Below are positions 42,012 through 51,342 of a stretch of DNA of 64,000 nt, one piece after another. Numbering within the stretch: position 1 is the stretch's first letter; every line of letters starts with the position of its first letter. The stretch is from Leucobacter weissii (lineage in GTDB: Bacteria > Actinomycetota > Actinomycetes > Actinomycetales > Microbacteriaceae), in the NCBI RefSeq assembly GCF_017565745.1, contig NZ_JAGDYM010000007.1, positions 124,001 to 188,000 of the forward strand, in the 5' to 3' direction. The notes under the pieces were generated by a model. That model saw only the letters and a list, made by a program, of their open reading frames with translations. It was not told where the DNA came from and made no database searches. Position numbers and translations under genes: made by a program.

Positions 42012-43762
42012 GATCGCAGCCCCTCGAGGTAGGCGCGCAGCGCGCGCTCGAGGGGGAGCAGCGCGCCTGCCGCGGCCCGGCGCCGCTCGGTCGCGGTGCC
42101 GCGGTCTCCGAAGACGTCGAGGTAGACCTTCAGCTTGGGCTCGGTGCCGCTGGGCCTCAGCATCACCCGCGATCCGTTCTCGAGATCGTAGGCCAGCACG
42201 TTCGCGGGCTCGGGCGCGAGGCCGCGCTCCGAGAAGTCCCGCACCCCGGTCACCCGGACCCCGTCGAAGGCGGCGGGAGGATCGAGTCGCACCCGCTCGA
42301 CGATCCGCTCCGCCTCCCGCTCGGAATCGAAGCGGATCACGACCTGCGAGCTGGCGAAGTGCCCGAACCGTTCGCCGGCCTCGTCGAGCAGCCCCTGCAG
42401 CGAACCGCTCTCGCGCGCCATCGCCGCCGCCTCGGCGGCGGCGGCGATGCCGTCCTTGTCGCGCAGGACCGCCGGCTGGGTCAGGTATCCCAGCGCCTCC
42501 TCGTATCCGAAGATCAGCCCGGGCACGCGCGAGAGCCACTTCGACCCGGGCAGGGTCTCCGCATAGTCGAGACCGTAGTCGGCGGCGACCGCCCGCAGCG
42601 ACGGCGAGGAGACGATGGTGCAGGCGAGCGTGCCCGCTGGGTCCTCCCCGGTGCGCAGCGCCCGCGAGCGCTCGCGCTCCGCCGCCCGCCAGCCGAGCAG
42701 GAGGCCGAGCTCGTTGCCGGTCAGCCGGCGATAGCCGCCCGGCGCTCCGGCGTCGGGCACCGCCACGGCGAGGCGATCGGCGTCCGGGTCGTTGGCGATG
42801 ACCAGCTCGGCGCCGATCTCGCGAGCCGTGCGGTAGGCGAGGTCGAGCGAACCCGGTTCCTCGGGGTTCGGATAGTCGACGGTGGGGAACCGGCCGTCCG
42901 GGCGGTGCTGCTCGGGCACCGACGTGAACGCGGGCAGGCCGACCGCGGCGAAGAGCCGTTCCGCGATGCCGGCGCCCACCCCGTGCAGCGCCGTGTAGGC
43001 GATCCGCAACGGCTCGCCCGCAGCGCCTGAGCCGTCGGAGGTGCTCGCGGGGTCCGACCCGGCCGGCTGCGGCGCCGCGAGCATCGAGCGCGCCGTCGCC
43101 GCGACGTAGGCGTTGCGCAGCGACTCGTCCGTCCGGGCGTAGGAGTCGGACCGCGGCAGCGCGGCGAACGGCAGCGCGGCGGCCCGCTCGACCTGGTCGG
43201 CGATCTCCCGGTCGACGGGGGGGATCACCTGCGCGCCCGCGTCGGGTCCGCCGAGGAACACCTTGTAGCCGTTGTCGCGGGGCGGGTTGTGGCTCGCGGT
43301 GATCATCACGCCGGCCGCGGCGTCGAGATGCCGCACGGCGAAGGCGAGGATCGGCGTCGGCACGGGCCCGGAGACGAGCGTGACGTCGAGTCCGGCGCCG
43401 CTCAGGATCTCGGCCGCGTCGCGCGCGAAGACCTCGCTGTTCACCCGCGCGTCGTGTCCGACGACCACGGTGCCGCCCGTTCGCGGGCGAGCTCGGAGGA
43501 ACGCGGCGATCCCCGCGCTGGTCTGCGCGACCACGACCCGGTTCATCCGGCGCGGACCCGCGCCGAGGCGGGCCCGCAGGCCCGCCGTGCCGAAGGACAG
43601 CCGGCCGTCGAACGCGTCGCGCAACCGCTCGGAGGCTCCGGCGTCGCCGTCCTCGGCGGCTGCGAGCAGCGACTCCGCCTCGGCGCGGGTCTCCGGGTCG
43701 GGATCGATCGCGATCCAGTCCCGCACGCGCCGGTGCAGCTCTCGGCGACCGCTGTCCGTCAT
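42008..43762 (-). CDS. Phosphoglucomutase/phosphomannomutase family protein
   Basis: A 584-residue phosphohexomutase. GTAGLRARLGAGPRRMN opens domain 1. The catalytic phosphoserine loop is GVMITASHNPPRDNGYKVFL, the metal loop is NDPDADRLAVAV, and the phosphate-binding loop near the C-terminus is RPSGTEPKLKVY. It interconverts sugar 1- and 6-phosphates. It could supply mannose-1-phosphate to ManC or glucose-1-phosphate for glycogen and wall sugars; the sequence alone does not decide. The ATG at 43762 is chosen because GGGAGGAAG lies about 6 nt upstream. Two further in-frame ATGs upstream lack good RBS spacing. Confidence 0.88.
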   Translation of the reverse strand: MTDSGRRELHRRVRDWIAIDPDPETRAEAESLLAAAEDGDAGASERLRDAFDGRLSFGTAGLRARLGAGPRRMNRVVVAQTSAGIAAFLRARPRTGGTVVVGHDARVNSEVFARDAAEILSGAGLDVTLVSGPVPTPILAFAVRHLDAAAGVMITASHNPPRDNGYKVFLGGPDAGAQVIPPVDREIADQVERAAALPFAALPRSDSYARTDESLRNAYVAATARSMLAAPQPAGSDPASTSDGSGAAGEPLRIAYTALHGVGAGIAERLFAAVGLPAFTSVPEQHRPDGRFPTVDYPNPEEPGSLDLAYRTAREIGAELVIANDPDADRLAVAVPDAGAPGGYRRLTGNELGLLLGWRAAERERSRALRTGEDPAGTLACTIVSSPSLRAVAADYGLDYAETLPGSKWLSRVPGLIFGYEEALGYLTQPAVLRDKDGIAAAAEAAAMARESGSLQGLLDEAGERFGHFASSQVVIRFDSEREAERIVERVRLDPPAAFDGVRVTGVRDFSERGLAPEPANVLAYDLENGSRVMLRPSGTEPKLKVYLDVFGDRGTATERRRAAAGALLPLERALRAYLEGLRS

Positions 43763-43850
43763 GCCGCTTCCTCCCGCCATATCCTCCACACGCTACACGC
43801 TCTTCTTCCGGAAGCGCGCGATGCCGGGGGAGGGTTCCCCGAGTCGGCCG

Positions 43851-44180
43851 TCAGGCGAGGGAGAGGAAGAGCTTCTCGAGCTCCTGGGGGTCGAGTTCGC
43901 CCTCGCCCTCGGGCGCCGTCAGGCAGTCCTTGAGCGCGGTCGAGACGACGAGGAACCCCGCGCGGTCGAGCGCCTTCGACACCGCGCTGAGCTGCTGCAC
44001 GACATCGCGGCAATGGGCGTCCGACTCCACTGCGGTGATCACCGCGGCGAGCTGCCCGTGGGCGCGGCGCAGGCGGTTGACGATCTTGCGCTTGGCCTCG
44101 GCGCGCTCGAGCGCCTCCGCCTCCGCGTCGGTGCCGTTCGCGGATGCCGCGTCGGCGCCGCTGACGCTTCCGGTGCTCAT
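43851..44180 (-). CDS. CsoR/CstR-family regulator lacking the copper-binding His
   Basis: A 109-residue all-helical regulator of the CsoR/RcnR/FrmR family: KRKIVNRLRRAHGQLAAVIT, then AHCRDVVQQLSAVSKALDRA, then VVSTALKDCL. CsoR copper sensors use a Cys, His, Cys triad; here both Cys are kept (AHCRDV and KDC) but the His four residues before the second Cys is Ala. That is the pattern of CstR-type persulfide sensors. GAGGAG precedes the ATG. A palindromic operator lies 30 nt upstream, so it probably represses itself. No copper or sulfide gene is adjacent; the rhodanese at 60621 is far away. Confidence 0.8.
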   Translation of the reverse strand: MSTGSVSGADAASANGTDAEAEALERAEAKRKIVNRLRRAHGQLAAVITAVESDAHCRDVVQQLSAVSKALDRAGFLVVSTALKDCLTAPEGEGELDPQELEKLFLSLA

Positions 44181-44209
44181 GGGGGCTCCTCTCGGTGACG
44201 AGTGCCCTC

Positions 44210-44231
44210 ATGATACTCCTGCGGGTATCAT
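44210..44231 (-). promoter_or_regulatory. Operator for the CsoR/CstR-type regulator
   Basis: Inverted repeat ATGATAC-N8-GTATCAT, the centre being TCCTGCGG. It resembles the ATAC(C)...(G)GTAT operators of CsoR-family proteins. It lies 30-51 nt before the start codon, consistent with autoregulation. Confidence 0.65.
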
Positions 44232-44302
44232 TCGCGATGTTCCGCGGCCGCGTCGACGTAACAGAGCGTCACGTCGGCGCGACCGCGGGGAGCGACCGGC
44301 GG

Positions 44303-45730
44303 CTACCCGATGCCGGTCAGCTCCTCGATATGGGTCTTGCCCACGCGATCGAGCACCTCGGGGCGCTTGGCCTTGATCCACCAGAAGCGGGCGAACGCCG
44401 CCAGCATCGTCGCGACGAAGAGGTAGGGGATCACATTCAGCGGGAAGGCCGGGACCGGCCACACGTTGGCGAAGAAGACCCAGGCCATCGCGACGACGGC
44501 GATCACGGCGCACACCCACACCAGGGTGTTCTTCATGCCGACCCGCCTCGTGTAGATGATGCCGGCCACGGCGACCAGGGAGTAGGCGACCATGTAGCCG
44601 TAGGTGCCGTAGGTGTCGACCCAGACCACGATGTCCATCGGGTGGGTGCCGAGGAGCAGCAGGATGATGTCGAGCACGATCGCCGCCGGACCAGCGACCA
44701 GCAGCACGCGGTGCGGCGTGAGCAGGGTCTCGTGGGTGCGGCCGAAGCTCTCGGGCGCGATGCCCTCCTTGCCCATCACGTAGATGATGCGGCCGACCAC
44801 GTTGAGGGGCGCGACGACCACGGCGAAGAACGAAGCGGCGACGCCGAAGACGAGCACGGGGGCGAACCACACCGGCATGCCGATCCGGTCGTTGATCGCC
44901 TGCAGCGGGCTGGCCACCTCGCCCAGTTCGTCGCCGAGCACGGCGATCTGCGTGTAGGCGGCGAACACGTAGAGCACGCCGACCGTCACCGCGCTCCACA
45001 TGATCGCGCGGGGGATGGCCGTGTGCGGGTTCCGCGCCTCCCGGCCCAGCGCGTCCGCCGAGGAGAAGCCGACGAAGCCGAGGATGCCGAGCACCATGCC
45101 GGCGGCGACCCCCTGGAAGGGCACCCCCTCGAAGGAGAACTGCGCGGGATCCCAGGCGTCGGGTCCGAGCCAGGCGAGCGCAGAGATCAGCAGGATGATG
45201 ATGATGATGGCCACCGAGACGAGCTCGAGCACGAGCGACACGCGCGCCGAGATGCGGATGCCCTTGATGGTGAAGAAGGTCGCGAGCCCGCCGATCACGA
45301 TCGTGAGGACGATCAGCCAGACGGTGCCGGTCGCGTCGACGCCGAAGATCTGGAGCAGATCCGACGCGTAGGAGACGGCGCCGCCGAGGGAGCCGGCGGC
45401 GATGCCCCAGGAGCCGATCAGCAGCGCGACGCCCGCGGCGAACGCGCCCGTCGGGCCGAGGCCCTGCGCGACGTAGGTGTAGAGCGAGCCCGCCGAGGCG
45501 TGCTTCCGCGCGAAGACCGACACGATGTAGCCGACGCAGAGGATGACGATGGTGGCGAGGACGAACGCCAGCATCGTGCCGTTGCCCGCGCCGAGGAAGA
45601 TCGCGGCGGCGGTGAACGCGATCACGGCGCTCGGCGCGATGCTCGCGATGGCCTGCGCGGCGAGCTCGGGGCCGGACATCACGCCTTCGCGCAGGCCGGC
45701 ATCCGTCTTTCTGGGGATCGTGTCGGACAT
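44303..45730 (-). CDS. APC-family amino acid permease
   Basis: A 475-residue transporter with about 12 membrane helices. The N-terminal helices contain IASIAPSAVIAFTAAAIFLG and ARKHASAGSLYTYVAQGLG, and the middle has FVGFSSADALGREARNPHTA, all typical of the amino acid-polyamine-organocation family. Substrate unknown. A strong RBS (AAAGGAG) precedes the ATG. It follows the zinc alcohol dehydrogenase gene by 43 nt on the same strand, and a PucR regulator lies beyond. The set suggests uptake and oxidation of an amino alcohol, amine or related nitrogen compound. Confidence 0.88.
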   Translation of the reverse strand: MSDTIPRKTDAGLREGVMSGPELAAQAIASIAPSAVIAFTAAAIFLGAGNGTMLAFVLATIVILCVGYIVSVFARKHASAGSLYTYVAQGLGPTGAFAAGVALLIGSWGIAAGSLGGAVSYASDLLQIFGVDATGTVWLIVLTIVIGGLATFFTIKGIRISARVSLVLELVSVAIIIIILLISALAWLGPDAWDPAQFSFEGVPFQGVAAGMVLGILGFVGFSSADALGREARNPHTAIPRAIMWSAVTVGVLYVFAAYTQIAVLGDELGEVASPLQAINDRIGMPVWFAPVLVFGVAASFFAVVVAPLNVVGRIIYVMGKEGIAPESFGRTHETLLTPHRVLLVAGPAAIVLDIILLLLGTHPMDIVVWVDTYGTYGYMVAYSLVAVAGIIYTRRVGMKNTLVWVCAVIAVVAMAWVFFANVWPVPAFPLNVIPYLFVATMLAAFARFWWIKAKRPEVLDRVGKTHIEELTGIG

Positions 45731-45773
45731 GGTGGTCTCTCCTTTGAGTGAGTGCGGTGGGTTGCGTGCGGGG

Positions 45774-46928
45774 TCAGGGGATCAGCAGGGTGCGGAGCAC
45801 GCCGCCGGCCTCAAGGGCGTCGAGCGCCTCGGCGGCCTCGTCGAGCGGGCGCCGGCCCGAGATGAGGGAGTCGAGCTTGAGCTGACCGTCCATGTAGCGG
45901 TCGACCAGGGCGGGGATGTCGATGGACGGGCGGACCGAGCCGTAGTTCGACCCGAGGATCCGCTGGTCGGCCTCCGCCAGCACGAGGGGCTCGAACGAGG
46001 CGCGCGCCCCGGTGGGCGGCAGGCCGACGATCACGGCGGCTCCGCCGAGGCCGAGCATCCGGATCGCCTGCTCGGTGGTGCTGGTGCGGCCGATCGCGTC
46101 GAAGGCGTAGTCCACGCCGTCGGGCAGCAGGTCGAACAGCTGCTCCACGGCGTCCTTGCCGGAGCCGTCGCCCTGCGACGCGTCGATGCGCTCGGTGGCG
46201 CCGAACTGCAGCGCCATGCGCGTCTTCTCGGGGACGATGTCGATGGCGACGATCCGCTCGGCTCCGGCCAGCTTGGCACCCTGCACCACGTTGAGCCCCA
46301 CGCCGCCGCAGCCGATGACGGCCACCGTGGAGCCGGGCTCGACCGCCGCGGTGTTCATGACCGCGCCGACGCCCGTGGCCACCGCGCAGCCGACGACGGC
46401 GATGACGTCGAGCGGGGCGTCGTCCCGGACCTTGATCGCGCCCGAGGCGGGCACGACGACCTCCTCGGCGAAGGACGACACGCCGAGGTAGTGGTGCAGC
46501 GGCTCGGCGGCGCTCCCGGGGTCGCCGTTCTCGATGCTCCCGCCCCCGGAGGGCAGGCTGAGGCGCGAGGTGCCGTCGAAGAGCACGCCCCGGGGAGCCA
46601 CCACGGTCGCCACCTTCTGGCAGCGGGCCTCGTGGCCCTGGAGGCAGTAGCGGCACTCGCCGCAGGGCGGCACCCAGCTCAGCACGACGTGATCCCCGAC
46701 CGCGAGCGAGGTGACGCCCTCGCCCAGCTCCACGACCACGCCCGAGCCCTCGTGCCCCATGATCATCGGCGCCGGAGCGTCCCATTCCCCGCGCTTGACG
46801 TGCAGATCGGAGTGGCAGACTCCCGCCGCCGCGATCTTCACCCGGACCTCGCCGGCTTTCGGTGCGGCGAGCGCCACATCGGCGATGGCGACCCGGGTCT
46901 GGGGGTTTCGGAACACGACGGCTTTCAT
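45774..46928 (-). CDS. Zinc-dependent alcohol dehydrogenase (MDR family)
   Basis: A 384-residue medium-chain dehydrogenase. Catalytic zinc ligands lie in AAAGVCHSDLHVKRG (Cys) and MIMGHEGSGVVVELG (His-Glu). The structural zinc site is PPCGECRYCLQGHEARCQ, with four Cys. The NAD-binding motif is STVAVIGCGGVGLNVVQGAK, followed by an acidic residue (AIDIV) that favours NAD over NADP. The ATG at 46928 (MKAVVFRNPQ) fits the usual family start, with GAGGAG 12 nt upstream; two in-frame starts upstream are weaker. Divergent from pucR. Probably oxidises an alcohol taken in by the adjacent permease. Confidence 0.88.
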   Translation of the reverse strand: MKAVVFRNPQTRVAIADVALAAPKAGEVRVKIAAAGVCHSDLHVKRGEWDAPAPMIMGHEGSGVVVELGEGVTSLAVGDHVVLSWVPPCGECRYCLQGHEARCQKVATVVAPRGVLFDGTSRLSLPSGGGSIENGDPGSAAEPLHHYLGVSSFAEEVVVPASGAIKVRDDAPLDVIAVVGCAVATGVGAVMNTAAVEPGSTVAVIGCGGVGLNVVQGAKLAGAERIVAIDIVPEKTRMALQFGATERIDASQGDGSGKDAVEQLFDLLPDGVDYAFDAIGRTSTTEQAIRMLGLGGAAVIVGLPPTGARASFEPLVLAEADQRILGSNYGSVRPSIDIPALVDRYMDGQLKLDSLISGRRPLDEAAEALDALEAGGVLRTLLIP

Positions 46929-47066
46929 CTTGCGATCCATCTCCTCGTTGATGACGTGCGGCACGACCGGATGCGCGTGCGGGCGACTGTGGAGATGTTA
47001 CGGAGATCGGCGCACGATTGTCACTGTGCCAAATGAAGGTTTTGAACATGCTTGATCGACGAACGG

Positions 47067-47072
47067 TACAAT
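47067..47072 (+). promoter_or_regulatory. Putative -10 box of the PucR gene
   Basis: TACAAT ends 6 nt before the ATG at 47079, so the message is probably leaderless. TTGAAC (47042-47047) is a possible -35 but at 19-nt spacing. Together with the adh start it makes up the 150-nt divergent control region. Confidence 0.5.
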
Positions 47073-47078
47073 TCAGTC

Positions 47079-48521
47079 ATGACGCTCGATCTCAAAGCCG
47101 TCGTCCGCGCCGTCGGGGGCCACGTCGTCGAGCAGCGGATCCCCGCGCTCACGCCCGTCGACGGACTCGCGAAGATCCAGGACTACGTGGTGGCGGGCAA
47201 CCCCGAGTTCACGACGCTCGTCACCGGAACGGTCGACGAGCTCGGGCGCCGCCTCCGCGAGGACCGCGGCAGCGGCGAGGGCGAGCTCATGCAGCGCGCG
47301 GTCTTCGTCAGCCGGGCCGACAGCATCGGCCTGCGCGGCCTTCTGGAACGGCACGGCATGACCGCGATCCTCGGCGTCGGGGCGGGAGCATCCGGCCTCC
47401 ACGCCGAGATCGCGGCGCTGCTGGCGAACGACCAGGCCGCGGCGGACCGGCTCGTGACGGCGGGCACCCAGGTGCTCACCCAGGTGGCCCGCCGCGGCGG
47501 CGCCCCCGCCGTGATCGCCGAGCTGGCCCACCGCATCGGCGGCTGGGCGGTGCTGCTCGACGCCGACGGGCATCTGATCACGAGCGCCGGGGCGGGGCGC
47601 CTCCACATCGAGGACGCCGTGGCGGTCGCGCTCGGGCGACCGGTGCGCGTGCGGCATCACGGGCTGCAGACCCACCAGGTGGGATCGGACCGGGACCGTT
47701 CCGGCTATCTGGTGATCGCCTCCCGCTCGAGCGCGACCAGCCGGATCCGGGATCTCGGATCGCAGGCCGCCGCGCTCTTCGACCTCCTGCTCCAGACCAG
47801 GGATCCGTCGATCACCGAGCGGTTGGGCCGGGAGGCGCTGCTCGAGATCCTGCTCGCCGGGGGACCCCCGGCCGTCGACCTGCTCGCGCGATGGGAGATC
47901 CGCGAGGGCAGCCTCACCGCCTTCGCGCTCGGCACGCGCACGCGCACCGTCGACCTGGACCGGCTGATCAAGCGCTGGCTCGACGAGCTCGGCTCCGAGC
48001 ACCTGTTCGTGAGCACCTCGGGACTGACCCAGGGCTTCGTCCCCGAGGCGCTCGTCGACGACCTGTCGGAACGGGTGACGGCGCCCACGCCGCTCACCGG
48101 CGGTGCGGTGCGGCTCGGCCTCGGCCTGCCCGCCCCCGTCGACGGGCTCCGCCGCAGCGCGGTGCAGGCCCGGCAGGCGCTCGACGCGGCGCTCGAGGAT
48201 CGGCGCCCCGTGGTGCGCTACGCCGAGCTCCCCACCGTCGGACTGGTGCTCGACGGCCTCTCCGGCGAGGCGGTCGGGCACCTCGCCGGAGCGCTCGACG
48301 GGCTGCGCGAGCCCTCCGGCGAGCACGGAGCGCTCACCGAGACCCTGCGGGTCTTCCTCTCGGAGCACGGCGCGCATCGGCGGAGCGCCGCGCAGCTCGG
48401 CATCCATCGCCAGACCCTCGTCGCGCGACTCCGGCGAGCGGAGACCCTCACCGGTCTGTCGATGGACCGGGCCGATGACCGCGCCGCGGCCTGGCTCGCC
48501 CTCCGCGCGCTCGGGCGCTAG
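47079..48521 (+). CDS. PucR-family transcriptional regulator
   Basis: A 480-residue regulator. The N-terminal 110 residues match the PucR domain (KIQDYVVAGNPEFTTLVTGT; MQRAVFVSRADSIGLRGLL). A GGDEF-like/CdaR region is weak in the middle. The C-terminal HTH is RRSAAQLGIHRQTLVARLRR preceded by LRVFLSEHGAH. PucR proteins control purine, amine or amino acid catabolism, and it is divergent from the dehydrogenase and permease genes, which are the likely targets. Start at the ATG just after TACAAT; a longer frame starts nine codons upstream across the promoter. Overlaps the Nudix gene tail-to-tail by 4 nt. Confidence 0.85.
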   Translation: MTLDLKAVVRAVGGHVVEQRIPALTPVDGLAKIQDYVVAGNPEFTTLVTGTVDELGRRLREDRGSGEGELMQRAVFVSRADSIGLRGLLERHGMTAILGVGAGASGLHAEIAALLANDQAAADRLVTAGTQVLTQVARRGGAPAVIAELAHRIGGWAVLLDADGHLITSAGAGRLHIEDAVAVALGRPVRVRHHGLQTHQVGSDRDRSGYLVIASRSSATSRIRDLGSQAAALFDLLLQTRDPSITERLGREALLEILLAGGPPAVDLLARWEIREGSLTAFALGTRTRTVDLDRLIKRWLDELGSEHLFVSTSGLTQGFVPEALVDDLSERVTAPTPLTGGAVRLGLGLPAPVDGLRRSAVQARQALDAALEDRRPVVRYAELPTVGLVLDGLSGEAVGHLAGALDGLREPSGEHGALTETLRVFLSEHGAHRRSAAQLGIHRQTLVARLRRAETLTGLSMDRADDRAAAWLALRALGR

Positions 48522-49225
48522 AGCGCGTCCCGCGCCTCGAGCTCGAAGGTCCGATCGCCGTCCCACGGCACCGCCCAGCCGAGGCCGTCGAAGATGCCGG
48601 AGAGGAGGATCCCGGTGAATCCCCACACGATGTGACCGCCGAACCGGGGCCCGAGCCGGAAAGCGGGGCTCCGGTGCGTCAGCCGCCCCCGCCGCAGCGT
48701 CGCCGTGCCCCGTGCCGCGGGGTCGAGCAGCTCGGCCACCGGCACGCGGAACACCTCGACCGACTCGCGGTGATCCGCGTCGACCTCGCTCGGCCGGCGC
48801 CACCATCCCAGCACCGGGGTGACGAGATTGTTGCTCACGGGGATCCTGGCCACGGGCAGTGAGCCGAGCACGTCGACCCCGCCCGGATCGAGCCCGGTCT
48901 CCTCCTGGGCTTCGCGCAGCGCGGTCGCCGCCCGATCCGCGTCGCCCGCCTCCACCCCGCCGCCGGGGAACGCGATCTCCCCCGCGTGCGTGCGCAACCC
49001 GCTCGCGCGCCGCGTGAGCAGCACATCGAGCTCCCCGGCGACGGCTGCGGCCGGCCGATCCGCGGGGACGCGATCCAGCACCCCGAAGAGGATCAGCACC
49101 GCGGAGCGGCGGAGCTCGCGGTCCGAGGGCAGCTCGAGCGGCGGAGCGAAGCCGGATCCCAGGCCGCGGCCGAGCGCTTCGACGAGTTCGCGCCGCGCAG
49201 CTTCAGCCGATTCCGCCATCCGCAT
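48518..49225 (-). CDS. Nudix hydrolase (CoA pyrophosphatase type)
   Basis: A 235-residue protein. The Nudix box is GGGVEAGDADRAATALREAQ followed by EETGL; it fits G-x5-E-x7-R-E-U-x-E-E-x-G-U, with the three Glu as metal ligands. The upstream LRTHAGEIAFPGGG is the signature of the CoA pyrophosphatase (NudL/YeaB) branch. It would cleave CoA or acyl-CoA to 3',5'-ADP and phosphopantetheine derivatives, or act as a general house-cleaner. It is the last gene of an operon with the acyl-CoA carboxylase epsilon and beta subunits (3-nt gap), which fits a CoA-linked role. Confidence 0.85.
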   Translation of the reverse strand: MRMAESAEAARRELVEALGRGLGSGFAPPLELPSDRELRRSAVLILFGVLDRVPADRPAAAVAGELDVLLTRRASGLRTHAGEIAFPGGGVEAGDADRAATALREAQEETGLDPGGVDVLGSLPVARIPVSNNLVTPVLGWWRRPSEVDADHRESVEVFRVPVAELLDPAARGTATLRRGRLTHRSPAFRLGPRFGGHIVWGFTGILLSGIFDGLGWAVPWDGDRTFELEARDAL

Positions 49226-49228
49226 ACT

Positions 49229-49585
49229 CTACTCTCCGGCGAGCAGCTCCCCGATGCCCTCGGGGACGCGCTGGGACCGCGCCCAGGGCTCGTGCTCCCG
49301 TCGTTCGATGCGGCGCACCCGTTGGGTCTCCTCCGCCCGCACCGCGCTGAGGACGGCGATCACCGCGGCCTTCTCGTGGTCGCGGACCCCTCCGGTCACG
49401 AAGCGGAAGCCCTCTTCCGAGACGGTCTCGTCGACGGGGTTCGCCTGCTGCCGCCTCGCCGCGTCGCGCTCCGCGGCGTCCGGGGGCAGCGGATCCTCGG
49501 AACTCGCGGGAAGCGGCGCGTCCGCCCGGCGCTGTGCGAGGGCGTCGAAGATGGGGGTGCTCGGGGTGGGGGCCTGATCGTCCAC
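49229..49585 (-). CDS. Acyl-CoA carboxylase epsilon subunit
   Basis: A 118-residue protein with a disordered, Ala/Pro-rich N-terminus. The C-terminal 65 residues have GFRFVTGGVRDHEKAAVIAV, matching the short epsilon (AccE/PccE) subunit that stabilises actinobacterial acyl-CoA carboxylases, and a Trp-Ala-Arg motif (EHEPWARSQR). The identification rests on this short motif plus position 20 nt downstream of the beta subunit. GTG start with GAGGAG 5-6 nt upstream. It probably bridges the carboxyltransferase with the biotin-carrying alpha subunit, which is not in this window. Confidence 0.75.
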   Translation of the reverse strand: MDDQAPTPSTPIFDALAQRRADAPLPASSEDPLPPDAAERDAARRQQANPVDETVSEEGFRFVTGGVRDHEKAAVIAVLSAVRAEETQRVRRIERREHEPWARSQRVPEGIGELLAGE

Positions 49586-49605
49586 GGTGCTCCTCGGTCC
49601 TCCGC

Positions 49606-51222
49606 CTACAGCGGGATGTTCCCGTGCTTGCGCGTCGACTGCTCGACCCGCTTGCCGCGCAGGCCCCGCAGCGCCTTCACGACCGCGAGCCGCGTGCCCG
49701 CCGGCTCGAGCACGTTGTCGAGCTCGCCCCGCTCCGCGGCGAGGAACGGGCCCGTCACATCGGCCTGATACCTGGCGGTCAGGTCCGCACGCAGCGCCTC
49801 GACGTCCTCGCCCGCGTCAGCGGCGGCCTTCAGCTCCTTGCGGTAGAGGATGTTGACGGCCCCCGCGCCGCCCATGACCGCGATCTCCGCGGTGGGCCAG
49901 GCGATGTTGAAGTCCGCGCCCATCTGCTTGGAGCCCATCACGATGTAGGCGCCGCCGTAGGCCTTGCGCGTGATGATCGTCACGAGCGGCACCGTGGCCT
50001 CGGCGTAGGCGTAGAGCAGCTTCGCGCCGCGCCGGATCACGCCCTGCAGTTCCTGGTCGGTGCCGGGCAGGTATCCGGGAACGTCCACGAGCGTGAGGAT
50101 CGGGATCGAGAAGGCGTCGCAGAACCGCACGAAGCGCGCGGCCTTCTCGCTGGCGTCGATGTTCAGCGTGCCGGCCATCTGCGAGGGCTGATTGGCGATG
50201 ATGCCGACGGTCCGACCCTCGACCCTGCCGAAGCCGATCAGGATATTGGGGGCGAAGAGGGGCTGCACCTCGAGGAAGTCGCCCGCGTCGAGGATCGTCT
50301 CGATCACCACGCGCATGTCGTACGGCTGATTCGGGCTGTCCGGCACGATGCTGTTCAGCCGGCGATCCGCGTCGGTGATCTCGAGCGCGGTGTCGCTGTC
50401 GTAGATCGGCGCCTCCGCCAGGTTGTTGTCGGGCAGGAAGCTGATGAGCGCTCGCGCGTAGTCGAGCGCGTCGTGCTCGTCGTTGGCCAGATAGTGGGAG
50501 ACGCCGCTGGTGGTGTTGTGCGTCAGCGCACCGCCGAGCTCCTCGAAGCCGACCTCTTCGCCGGTGACCGTCTTGATGACGTCCGGGCCGGTCACGAACA
50601 TGTGGCTCGTGCGGTCGACCATGATGACGAAATCGGTGAGCGCCGGCGAGTAGACGGCGCCCCCGGCCGAGGGGCCCATGACGATGGAGATCTGGGGGAT
50701 CACGCCCGAGCTCGCCGTGTTCAGCCGGAAGATCCTGGCGTAGTTGCTCAGCGCGACGACACCCTCCTGGATGCGGGCGCCCCCGGAGTCGAGGATGCCG
50801 ATGATGGGCGCCCCGGTCTTGAGCGCGAACTCCATCGCCTTGACGATCTTCTCTCCGGCGACCTCGCCGAGCGAGCCGCCGAAGGTCGTGAAGTCCTGCG
50901 AGTAGACCACGACCTGACGGCCGTGGACGGTCCCCGCCCCCGTCACGACGGCATCGCCGAAGGGGCGGTTGTCCTCCATGCCGAAGCCGTGGCTGCGGTG
51001 GCGCACGTACTTGTCGAACTCGACGAAGGACCCCGGGTCGAGCAGGCCTGCGATCCGCTCGCGGGCGGTCATCTTCCCGCGGGGATGCTGCTTGGCGGCG
51101 GCGGCGGCATCGCGGTCCCCGACGGCTTCCTGGTACTTGCGCCGATGGTCGGTGATCTTCTCGGCGGTCGTGGGTGCGGCCGGGGGCGCGGTCGCCCCGG
51201 GCACGGCTGTCTCTGCAGTCAC
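49606..51222 (-). CDS. Acyl-CoA carboxylase beta (carboxyltransferase) subunit, propionyl-CoA type
   Basis: A 538-residue carboxyltransferase. The N-half has [20 protein letters not shown] and [14 protein letters not shown]. The oxyanion-forming glycines of the acyl-CoA site are in [18 protein letters not shown]. The C-half has [20 protein letters not shown] and [18 protein letters not shown]. It transfers carboxyl from biotin to propionyl-CoA or acetyl-CoA for fatty-acid supply. The GTG start (residues VTAETAV) follows TAGGCT-N7 and looks leaderless; the longer frame crosses the promoter. birA, which attaches the biotin to the alpha subunit, is nearby at 52475. Confidence 0.92.
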   Translation of the reverse strand: MTAETAVPGATAPPAAPTTAEKITDHRRKYQEAVGDRDAAAAAKQHPRGKMTARERIAGLLDPGSFVEFDKYVRHRSHGFGMEDNRPFGDAVVTGAGTVHGRQVVVYSQDFTTFGGSLGEVAGEKIVKAMEFALKTGAPIIGILDSGGARIQEGVVALSNYARIFRLNTASSGVIPQISIVMGPSAGGAVYSPALTDFVIMVDRTSHMFVTGPDVIKTVTGEEVGFEELGGALTHNTTSGVSHYLANDEHDALDYARALISFLPDNNLAEAPIYDSDTALEITDADRRLNSIVPDSPNQPYDMRVVIETILDAGDFLEVQPLFAPNILIGFGRVEGRTVGIIANQPSQMAGTLNIDASEKAARFVRFCDAFSIPILTLVDVPGYLPGTDQELQGVIRRGAKLLYAYAEATVPLVTIITRKAYGGAYIVMGSKQMGADFNIAWPTAEIAVMGGAGAVNILYRKELKAAADAGEDVEALRADLTARYQADVTGPFLAAERGELDNVLEPAGTRLAVVKALRGLRGKRVEQSTRKHGNIPL

Positions 51223-51342
51223 GCCTGCCAGCCTAGCGCGGGAGCGGTCTCGGATATCGGAGGTAATCGCCAAAGGGTCGGGGGTTTCGCCTGTGGAACC
51301 CTCCAACGCCGGTCCCGGTCGCGCCATCTGCGGGCCCCGGCG

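Noticed and set aside
42008..43762. Assignment of the phosphohexomutase as ManB specifically
   Set aside because: Conserved loops fit both phosphoglucomutase and phosphomannomutase, and manC is 32 kb away.
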